Part shown: positions 55,623 to 64,000 of the stretch, one piece after another
Position numbering within the stretch: position 1 is the stretch's first letter
How the letters are laid out: the number at the start of each line of letters is the position of its first letter
Source of the DNA: Malachius bipustulatus
Lineage: Eukaryota; Arthropoda; Insecta; Coleoptera; Melyridae
Length of the DNA stretch: 64,000 nt
Direction of reading: 5' to 3'
Assembly: GCA_910589415.1 (NCBI GenBank)
Contig: OU342630.1
Coordinates: forward strand, 83,820,186-83,884,185
Translations under genes and position numbers: made by a program
The notes under the pieces: model-generated
What the model saw: only the letters and a program-made list of their open reading frames with translations
The model's database searches: none
What the model was told of the DNA's origin: nothing

Positions 55623-56716
55623 AGCTAAGAAAGTTAACAGAACTAAGTCAAAAGTCAAGTTAAAAGCTGATGTTTTCGGCAACTACGCGACGGCTTCACG
55701 ACGCAAGTTCCGAGCTTTGGGAACAAGCAACAACGTGTCCACACTGATAAAAATACCGTTAAGAATCAAAAAATGTTTACCAATGTTTCTATATTTTCTT
55801 TGATCTTTTCCGCTAAATACGGAAACAAGCAACTTATAGGAACTTTTGTTGCTGCAACCGTAAACAATGAGGAACTTAAATAAACTTTTGGCAACATTTA
55901 AACAAGTTCTAAGAACAAGCAACATAAACAAAATGTTCCTATGTGTTGCTTTCGGTGTGGACAAGGCTTTAGGTTAAAAAACGTGTTCCGTTTCCGCGTT
56001 ACGCAGTTTCCGGCTTGAGCAGTGGAAGTTATAATATGTACTATACGTCCAAAATAAGTTGGCCGTTTGATGAGGGAGTGCAAGGTTCTTTAAAGGGAGC
56101 GCAATGCTATTAGATCAGCCCACCTAACCGGTTCTAAGTACATTACATGGCATAAGTTTTAGACTGCTATATTATTTTTACGTGTTTTGCGAATCGCCAA
56201 GGATCACAATCCTTCAATAACAAAAAATAATACTGTGTAATTCTAGGAAAGTGAAGGGTGCTGGAATAATTAATAATTTCACGGCTTTGTCCGGAAAGTG
56301 GTTTATCACTTTGTATCAAAATTTGCAATAATTTTTAAAAATGTTTAACTATTTAACAGAGTACAAAATTTGTACTATTTGCACAAACAATTTGCAAGTT
56401 AAAATTAGGAAGTCAGTAAAGACAGAAGTAGTATTTCAATAGACTGAATATTTTACTGAATATCATAACACTATACTATTGTACTATTCAATGATTGTTG
56501 CAATTTTTGTACAAGAGATATTATTATTATTATTACCTTTTACCTACAATACCTGGAAAATTTAAAAAAATTACCCGACTATATCCTGCTATAGCCACGC
56601 CTGAAATCTGCAATGACCAAAATACAGTACATTTATATGTAGTTAATTCTGGACCGGGAGAAATTTCCGTGATAGACAGTTTCCGGCTTATTCAGTGTTC
56701 GTCTTATCCAGGTTTG

Positions 56717-57949
56717 ACGTACTTATTTTAATAATATACACATTCAATTGTTTTCTCTTTCATTTAATTATTAATAAATTAAATTTTTATGATCAAGGAA
56801 ATTAACTTGTGAAAAGTTTCAAAATTTTAAATGACAACTTTTCATCAATTTATGCACAAAGTTTGGGGTTGAAAAAAAATTCAACCCCAAAAAAATGCTT
56901 TTGGGGTTGGAGAAGTTCAAATAAATAAATAATATCATAAAGCAGTGGAAAAGATTCTCATCTACTTGAATCTTTCAAGAGTCGAAATTTCATAAAAAGA
57001 TTTTTTCTCAAATAAGATTTCAATTTATAAATGCACAATTGAAACGATTCCATCCAGCTTCTAAAAAATCATATTTCCACTGATGTCAAGGTAAGGCGGG
57101 TGGTTTTTAAGGGTTGAAAATTCGCACAAACTTTTTATGTGATGTTAACGTGCGATATAATATTGCAGCGAAAGAAAGAACAATTTTTCATGATTGTCGA
57201 CTGAAAGGGATGTTCTCTAAGGGTTGAAAAATTGATGGAAATCATAAATCATATGCCTCAAGATGTTACAGAGAATAGTTATTCTATATACTTAACTAAA
57301 TAAGATTTCCACCTATTTTGAATTGCTTTTTAATTGGTATTTTTCAATTTTTGCAAAAGGGGTGGGTTTCACCCTTAAAATGCAAAAAAAGGCAAGTCAC
57401 AAAAGGCACAAGTGACAAAAGGTACATGTCACTTTTGAAGTTAAGGGTAAAATAAAGTTTAATCCAAAATTTTCATGAAAACCGATGGAGGTTCAAAGAA
57501 TTCTAATAAGGTAATATAGCCTATTTTCACCTCCAGTGACTACTAAGTAGGTATTAGGTACCTATAACTATATCAGATGACGGCCCAAATTTGCGGTAGA
57601 AGAGCAGCAGAGTAGAGGGGGCACAATCATATAGATCTTAATAGGTCGCAGCGCATCTGACACCACGTTTCTCGTAAGTAATCCTTGAATGGCTTATTTA
57701 CTACAACGTAAATTAAAAATTTTTAGATAATTACTGATTTTAAAATGCCCTGTATTATCAAACCATTGGTCTGATATTGCTGAAAATGAATTCTGCTCCC
57801 TTTAAGAAGAGTTAATTACTGATTAAAAATACAAGATCATTAATTATATTCGCCGTATTTTCAAAATTTGCGATTTAAAACCAGTAATTATCTCAAAATT
57901 TTTTACATACACGTCTTTAGGAAATTGATCTTTAGGCAAGAGTTTACGT
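56717..57949. other. Intergenic DNA, nothing recognised
   Basis: AT-rich. A short hairpin with TTGGGGTTGAA and TTCAACCCCAA lies near 56865-56895. No coding sequence is seen. Confidence 0.45.
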
Positions 57950-58622
57950 TTTAGGATAATATATGGTGGTAATTTAGTTCCATCTGCTAGAACGCACAAC
58001 ATAACTGTCAAGCTTTGTTTTCAGAACCTGTACTTCTTATAGATATAGTTTTCGCTCCTTTAACATTTACTGTGGTGTTACTTGGCATATCAAAGAAAAC
58101 TGGTGTTTCATCGGCATTTCCTGCTATTGCGGAAAACGCGTACTTCTCCTTTTTGCTAAGTTTAGTTTAATTATGTATTGCTGATATTTCAATAGCTTAT
58201 CTGTATTCGTGATAGACCGCATCTCCTCATCATTCTACGGCACCAGCCTATGCTAGCCTTGAACTGTACTCTTGATATATCCAAACTTCTTGCAATTCGT
58301 ATAGCCTTAACACGTATGGCTTTCCGACTGACCGGCATATCTTTGTTTCGTTGCTCATTAATCCATTCAACCACTGCATCATCAATTTGTTTGTAACGCC
58401 CACTTTTTGGGCCAGTCAATGCTCTTCTTGTTGGGAATGATAACCGGATCTGGTTGATATTTTGCTTCCAACGTCTAACATTAGACTCGTCAACATCGAA
58501 ATGTTTACCGGCTCTTCCATTACCGAACTGTTTGCTGTACTGTACACCTGCTTTTTAAAATATGCTGAATAATAATCCCGTTTGGGAGCTGTTTTAGAAG
58601 GTTTCATTTGAACAATATTCAT
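57950..58622 (-). pseudogene. Pogo/jerky-like transposase fossil
   Basis: Minus-strand translation over at least two frames gives KRDYYSAYFKKQV, then (shifted) YSKQFGNGRAGKHFDVDESN with VRRWKQNI, the first helix-turn-helix. ALTGPKSGRYKQIDDAVVEW and RNKDMPVSRKAIRVKAIRIA follow as a CENP-B-type helix-turn-helix (main frame 58419-58189), then (shifted) GNADETPVFFDMPSNTTVNV with the first catalytic Asp and LTVMLCVLADGTKLPP. The rest of the DDE domain (second and third Asp) is absent. Different from the Tigger gene at 49218-50863: the DNA-binding parts are only distantly alike. Non-functional. Confidence 0.8.
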
Positions 58623-59785
58623 TTTTTTAAATCAATTACCTAGCTAGTTACGGATGCACAATTAATTAATTACCTATTAGGTACTTATATATCTCATTTT
58701 AATCATTTCATTACTCATTGAACTGAATTTTCCATTCCATTTATCCATTACATTATTTACATTTACATTTAACTCAGCAGAAGACGAGTTGAAGTCAATG
58801 ATATCTTAACCTCTATAGATCGAGTGTTGCCGTATGCCGCCGTGCTAACCGAGTGACGCCAACATGAGAAAAGGATGGGTAGATACAAATACTCACGTGT
58901 TGGTAGAAGAGCGCGATGTTATGTAGGCAGAAAGCTCCAAATTTAACATTAGAATAAATGGGAATTGCTATTCAAAAATTACTTTTTTCCTTATATTTCT
59001 TTTTTAAAGCATTTAAAAAAAAAAAACCTACAACACATAACTAGTGAACCCAATATGTAAGTAATGAAGTTTAAATCTAGTAATTTCTCTCACAAGAATC
59101 CAATAAAATTAAAATAACATGATAGGTACCTACTTCTGTTTCTCATGATAAACTTTTATTAAGATTCTATTAACTTAGGAGGTGGATTTTTTGGATTTTA
59201 ATGAAATAGGAAAGGAAACAATTGATTGAAATTAATAATTTTCTGTTTTATTCTATAATATATTAATTTTTTACATTTTATGTTTTAAGATTTTTTCACA
59301 AAAACATTTGCATTCTGATATAAATTTGTATTTACAAAAATAATTTAAAACTGAAAGAATTACAAAAAATACAGAAACAATAACTGCATAAATTTACTGT
59401 TTCATTCTATAATATATTTATTTGCAACCAGATAGGTACATCATCGACAGGCTTAATTAAATATAACTTAATTGAAGCTTCAAATTACACAAATTACGTA
59501 TAGGTAGTATTAAATTAGTATAGGTAGTATTTAATGTGACGTCACATATGATTTTTTAAACTTAATCGTACCATATAATATTCTATTTCTTTATAAAAAA
59601 CCAATAATATGCATGATAAAAAAGTTAAAATGAAAGTAAAAAAAAATATAAAGCATAAAAAGGCAAGTCAGAAAAACATTATAACTTTTTCTTAGCTGTT
59701 TCTCACCTTTAACATGGAAAAGCATGACAAAGAAATATTTTTTGACTTTTTCAAATGATTTAATAAATCTTTGCGATTTCGAATA
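58623..59785. other. Intergenic DNA, nothing recognised
   Basis: AT-rich. The string TTCTATAATATATT recurs near 59253 and 59404, but no longer repeat unit could be defined. No coding sequence. Confidence 0.4.
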
Positions 59786-60642
59786 CTATATGAAATTGTC
59801 TTCTATTCTTTTTTTATTCTTTATAAGACCAGAACGCCTCTCCAGTTGTTTCTGAGCCATCTTGTACATTAACATCGCTTTTTTTTTCTTCTGCATGTCT
59901 TGCAAAGAGAAATCTCCGGGATATGTATCGCTCTTCTTTTTACTGCAAACATATATTTATAATAAAATATTATTTTCCTGATGATAGCTAACGCACTTAC
60001 TTTTTTCTTACATTAGCGGACTCCGTATATTTGAAGAAGTTGTCCTTCGATGCTCATCATAATACTAACTTCTAAAAAAGTTTAAAACAATTAACATTAT
60101 GTGTAGAGTTAAATATTATGTTAGTTCTAATAAAATAATGTTTTTTGTTGCCCATCATAGAATGTTTAGTATCTAATCACAGCAATAATACACTTTACCT
60201 TGAAGTCGAGGGAATTGGTTCACTGTTCGGAATAAATGTGGATTTGGATTCTAATAGATTTTTTCGTTCACAGGCGGGTTTTCTTTTTAGATCTCTTGGA
60301 AATTCGAAAACCGAGGGCACTGCATTTTTCCTTAATCTTTTTCGATCATTTAAAATTGTGTCAATATAATCTTGTGGAAGGAAATGTTTACTACACAATC
60401 TAGATCCTGCCGTAACCTTAAAATCCATTCTTTTCGTCGCCAAGATCCATTGCTTCTGCAGATCCGGATTCTTTGGGAAACTGTTTCAGAAGTTGGATTA
60501 ATAATTTCATGCTTTAATTTCTGCTATAAATCAGTTCAATTAAAAAATAGATCAGAAACACATTACTCACCAGTGAAATCATAGTGGCTTTCAATTTACT
60601 ATAACTGGCTGTACAATTATAAGCAGCACATGAAAATACCAT
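59786..60642 (-). CDS. THAP zinc-finger protein (small gene or remnant)
   Basis: Minus-strand exons are proposed at 60642-60571, 60480-60199, a short one near 60035-60012, and 59942-59786. Exon 1 reads MVFSCAAYNCTASYSKLK, giving the first two zinc ligands (Cys5, Cys10). Exon 2 reads FPKNPDLQKQW and then SRLCSKHFLPQDY, giving the other Cys and His, and ends the domain with RKNAVPSVFEFP. The last exon reads SDTYPGDFSLQDMQKKKKAM and QLERRSGLIKNKK. THAP domains bind DNA. Splice sites exist (GTGAGT, GTAAAG, GTAAGA), but exon 1 and exon 2 do not join in the expected phase, and the HxFP residues are incomplete at that junction. The exon 2-3 phase also needs an unusual acceptor. So either I have misplaced an edge, or the gene is decaying or a transposon leftover. 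Confidence 0.6.
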
Positions 60643-61834
60643 TTTTAGAAACTTTAAATATCTATTTTTCTGTTGAACCACTTTTGAAAACAAATAAACG
60701 TTAGTAAGTTATTGAAATTTAACGAACAATTTCACCATATTTACATGTATCCTTACGGCGATTTGCAATGTTTTGCCTACCTATTCTCCCTATCCTTTTC
60801 TAACGCATGACTTTTATGTTGGTGTCACTCATCTCTCTCTTCACTTGATCTAAGAGAGGTTAGTATATCATTGGTTGAAGTTGAATAACCTAAACCTAAC
60901 CTAACACCTAAAATCTAAAATTGACAATGACACCTGACATGACATATTGCTTTTCTGAAAATCCCGAACTAATACCTACCTACCTAGTCAGAAAAACACT
61001 ACTATGGTCCCTAAAGTAAGCCGAAGGACTCGAAAACAAGCCGCATGTGAATTTGAGAACACTCCAGTAGCCGAAAAAGGTGCGGCTTGTATTCGGAACA
61101 ATACGGTATCTAATACTTCTATATTGCTAGCACCGGTAAGTGGAAGTATCATGGACTGAGTGAGACAGCAAGAGACTACTTTCTATCTCTTTTTGAGTAC
61201 TCGACTGTTGTGCGCAAGCGTCACGGCTTGGTGGATCAGTACTTACGAGAGAAAGATAGACGCATAATTATGTCTGCACCGTGTTGAGAGACGCCCGCAA
61301 AAGTCGTACTATAAAACGACACCGCAACGCACGCATTGTTTTAAATGAAAATATTTAGTATTTTCATCTGTCAAAATCTTGTGATTCTTGCGGTGAGTAG
61401 GAACTTTTTTGAATTTTAATTGCCATCGTGCCAAAGCGAAACATTTTATGGAATAAGAGAAATCTATTTTACAAGAACAAGAGTCAATAAGGTACACTGG
61501 GAGTGTGAAAAATGTGTCTCGAAATTTAGGTTTCAAAGTACGTATGAAGGGTATTAACTTCTATTACGTCTTAATTGTTTCTTTTTCTTAAGTAACATAA
61601 TTATGTTTCTTTCTGTGATTTTTAAGTCTTTTAAGCTCCAATAACAACCTACTGGTTTACAAAATTAATTTTATCTGAAGCTGCACCAGAAATAGTTTGA
61701 TTGGAAACCATCTTCTCGCACGAACCGCATCGTATTCAGTTAGGACACACTCAAAATTTCTCGTGCGAGTTTGCGTTGCGTGCGTTCCCCGTATTATCGC
61801 ACGCAACGCACTACCCGGATGCAGCTAGGACACG
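60643..61834. other. Intergenic DNA with small inverted repeats
   Basis: GCAACGCACGCA near 61323 and its complement TGCGTTGCGTGCG near 61772 suggest a ~450 bp element. Inside it, the minus-strand frame 61309-61536 has no known domain. ACAAGCCGCA near 61038 pairs with TGCGGCTTGT near 61081. Confidence 0.4.
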
Positions 61835-62180
61835 GCGTTATAGTCATTCCGAACAACATAGTTAAATTAACCCTCAAAAATGAATAACTATACTAAAAAG
61901 GATTATTAATTATCAAAGAAAATTGAGTTGTAATTTTTAAATTTGCGTTTTACAGGTGACGTCGTAGGCTATACCCGAATCGGGGACTGTAGCATGGCAT
62001 GGCCAAGCCATGACCCATGACATGACTGTAGTCAACGTGTAAATTTTTTGTCAAGGTTAAGGAAACAGGCAACAGGCAACGATCAAAAAATATCAAAATT
62101 ACTGTTTACACATTCCACAGGCTACCAACTTGACAGCTGTTTGACGAGTCCATTTAAAGAAAAAATATACTATTACATTT
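61835..62180. repeat. Dispersed repeat, uninterrupted copy of 27895-29330
   Basis: Blocks shared in order: GTTATAGTCATTCC, CCTCAAAAATGAATAAC, TTGCGTTTTACAGGTGACGT, CGAATCGGGG, TAAATTTTTTGTCAAGGT and TGACAGCTGTTTGACGAGTC. A local tandem of CATGGC/CATGAC-type units near 61993-62030 is specific to this copy. Confidence 0.7.
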
Positions 62181-62546
62181 TTTGACTTCCACCATTGGCA
62201 AAACCTAGTTGGGATATAAATAAACGCCGATTGCCACCACAGGTTTGTTTAGGCAGTTATCATGTCACAATTTTTAACGTCAAAGATCATTTGTCATTGT
62301 TGTAAATACCTACATTTAAAAAAATGTGATTTTTTTTAATAGGTGTTGGATGTTGAATAAATAATTTTTAAATGTGATCAAAATTCAGAATTATTTCGAA
62401 AAATAAATAATAATAGTTTATACGTGTTGCTCTTATCGCAACTGATATTGAATGTGAATTTTTTTATTTCAAAAGAGGCTTTTTGTTCCAAGTGATATCT
62501 GACCTGTATCGTGTAAAAACATCGAGATATCAGCGAAATTTGTCTC

Positions 62547-63539
62547 ATGGTGAGAGGTTAGAATGTATAAACTTGATCGCATTTTTCATTTTAGATGCGT
62601 AATTTTTTTTAAACTCCTGTGGTTTTGAAATAGTTTCATGTTCAATAATGGTAAATATTCATTCTTTTTAATAAAACTACAATATGAAGGAATTACAATC
62701 GGTAATTATAAATAACTGTTATTTGTAGTCTTATCAAGATGATGATGTCTCCTATGATAACCCGGGGTCCTTTCCGAGAGAATACGGCTACTATTATGGC
62801 GATCCCGAATCTTCATCAAAAAAACAGAAACCTAAAATAATTCTAATGGGCCTGAGAAGGTGAGCAGTAATTGACACTTCCATTATTATTATTAACAATT
62901 ACATGGATTTTAAATTTCAGGTCCGGCAAGTCCTCAATTTCAAAAGTGGTTTTCCATAAAATGGCTCCAAACGAAACGTTGTTTCTCGAGAGCACCAACA
63001 AACTAGTAAAAGACGATATTAATAATTCAACTTTTGTACAGTTTCAAATATGGGACTTTCCCGGTCAGGTGGATTTTTTCGATTCATCTTTCGATGTCGA
63101 TATGATATTTACCGGATGCCAGGCTCTAATTTTTGTCATTGATGCGCAAGACGATTACAATGAAGCCTTGAACAAATTAAACTTGACAGTAACGAAAGCG
63201 TATAAAGTAAATCCCGATATAATATTCGAAGTGTTCATTCATAAAGTAGATGGCTTGGGTGATGAATTTAAGATGGAATCTCAGAGGGACATACATCAAA
63301 GAGCTGTTGATGATCTACTCGATTCAAGTGAGCACTAAGCACCACAATGTTGTTCGTTATAATAAAATTAATAACTTTTTTAATTCTCCTCTTTTTATAT
63401 AGACAATGAACAAATTCAACTTAGTTTTCATTTAACGTCGATTTACGACCACTCGATTTTTGAAGCTTTCTCAAAAGTGGTGCAGAAACTTATCCCACAG
63501 TTGGCAACACTAGAAAATCTACTAAATATACTCAACACT
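62547..63539 (+). CDS. RagC: RagC/RagD GTPase (5' part, continues beyond window)
   Basis: Proposed coding exons are 62547-62549 (ATG only), 62729-62859, 62921-63327 and 63403-63539. All have GT-AG junctions and phases fit, giving 226 residues; the gene continues past 64000. Rag C/D pairs with Rag A/B on the lysosome and recruits mTORC1 when amino acids are present. An acidic, tyrosine-rich N-terminus ([15 protein letters not shown]) precedes the GTPase domain: LMGLRRSGKSS (P-loop), [24 protein letters not shown] (G3), [10 protein letters not shown] (G4), then [20 protein letters not shown]. These match RagC/D rather than RagA/B. The start codon exon follows from GTCTCATG|GTGAGA at 62541-62555, which brings SYQDDD into frame; another 5' arrangement is possible. 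The last visible donor is GTAAGT at 63540. Confidence 0.93.
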
Positions 63540-64000
63540 GTAAGTTATTTGTTATACAGTTAATTTAAGATTTATGTCCTTATTCTCAAAACTTTACTTC
63601 CCAGTGATAGCTTGAAAGTAATTCAATTAATGAGATGGAAATATGTAGTTATTTAACGCATCAGAATGAGATAGATATAATTATCGATTGCGTAATTAAT
63701 TTGAAAAAATAGTTTTGAGAATAGGGTCATTTAATCTGTAAAATTAGATATAAGAAAAATAGTGAATGAAGTTCTACTTCTGTTAATCAGATAATTTAGA
63801 CTTTTTCAAGTAACTTCATAATAATTATGACTTAGCCATAAAATGTTTTAAGATATGAAAAGTATAGTTGGTAAAATCATAAAATCAAACTATTGCAGCC
63901 AGTGCTGCCAACCCGTGAAGACTAAAATGCGGTAGATTTGGACGTAAAGTTCGGTAGATGTTGCCAAATTTCGGTAGAACAAAGAATTTTTTTTAAATAC
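63540..64000 (+). other. Intron of RagC/D reaching the window edge
   Basis: Begins with GTAAGT after the exon ending LLNILNT. A short inverted pair near 63579-63725 (TTATTCTCAAAACT and AGTTTTGAGAATA) suggests a small hairpin element. The next coding exon (roadblock-like C-terminal domain) is not reached. Confidence 0.75.

Larger units (their letters stand above)
51091..55972 (+). mobile_element. Harbinger-like TIR element inside the Tigger element
   Basis: The ends CTAAAGCCTTGTCCACACC and GGTGTGGACAAGGCTTTAG are perfect complements. Subterminal blocks such as GGAACATTTTGTT and GTTGCTG recur on both sides. A short ORF at 53966 has the typical first residues of a Harbinger nuclease. The element has itself been hit by a fold-back element (51212-53857) and by MITE copy C (54100-54677), and contains an inverted repeat at 55083-55622. 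Target duplication is ambiguous; TA flanks AAGCC...GGCTT on both sides. Confidence 0.75.
48952..56716 (-). mobile_element. Tigger/pogo DNA transposon with nested insertions
   Basis: CAAACCTGGATAA at 48952 is matched by its perfect complement at 56704-56716, and a TCCG-CTTAT-CAGGT-like motif recurs just inside both ends (about 49003, 51067 and 56690). Between lie the spliced Tigger transposase gene (-) and a 4.9 kb Harbinger-like insertion at 51091-55972. Without that insertion the element would be about 2.9 kb, normal for Tigger. A clean TA target duplication is not seen at the ends, so the exact borders may be a few bases out. Confidence 0.7.

Noticed and set aside
61309..61536. 75-codon minus-strand frame within a small inverted-repeat region
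   Set aside because: I considered a Harbinger-type product, but no catalytic or DNA-binding motif is visible.

Overview
The window is AT-rich animal nuclear DNA, most likely from an insect. Spliced genes have GT-AG introns, LINE, mariner, pogo/Tigger, Harbinger-like and MITE sequences are dense, and short motifs such as TAGGTACCTAC recur, as in many hemipteran and lepidopteran genomes. I cannot name the species. There is no operon structure, CRISPR array or convincing tRNA or rRNA gene.

Host genes are sparse. (1) A five-coding-exon sphingomyelin synthase family gene (30031-32690, +) has an intact His-His-Asp catalytic triad and probably a long 3' flank. (2) A three-exon gene (39613-48288, +) encodes a 225-residue lysine/arginine-rich protein I do not recognise; its 7.9 kb first intron is full of transposon insertions. 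(3) A small THAP zinc-finger gene or gene remnant lies at 59786-60642 (-). (4) The 5' half of RagC/RagD, a Rag GTPase of the mTORC1 amino-acid pathway, runs off the right edge (62547 onward, +).

Transposons fill most of the rest. From left to right: an RTE-like reverse-transcriptase fossil (2.8-3.9 kb); a duplicated ~650 bp repeat (4.4-6.1 kb); an ~800 bp palindrome (6.2-7.0 kb); a mariner fossil (8.1-8.6 kb); a LINE with two open ORFs (8.6-12.8 kb); and a 4.4 kb terminal-inverted-repeat element (13.87-18.23 kb). The last encodes one uninterrupted 857-residue protein fusing a Mutator-like DDE region to a YqaJ/lambda-exonuclease-like nuclease. Several palindromic elements with CAGG/CTGG...CCTG ends flanked by TA are scattered through introns and intergenic DNA.

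The interval 48.95-56.72 kb is a nested stack. A Tigger/pogo element with an intact spliced transposase gene (-) is interrupted by a Harbinger-like element. That element is in turn interrupted by a 2.6 kb fold-back element (3-bp GTA target duplication) and by a MITE (8-bp target duplication). Just outside the stack, 48607-48651 folds as a minimal type I hammerhead ribozyme with all core bases present, of the kind found in Penelope-like elements and retrozymes.

The points most worth following up are the hammerhead ribozyme, the DDE-YqaJ element with its ends, the intact Tigger transposase, and the unrecognised 225-residue gene.
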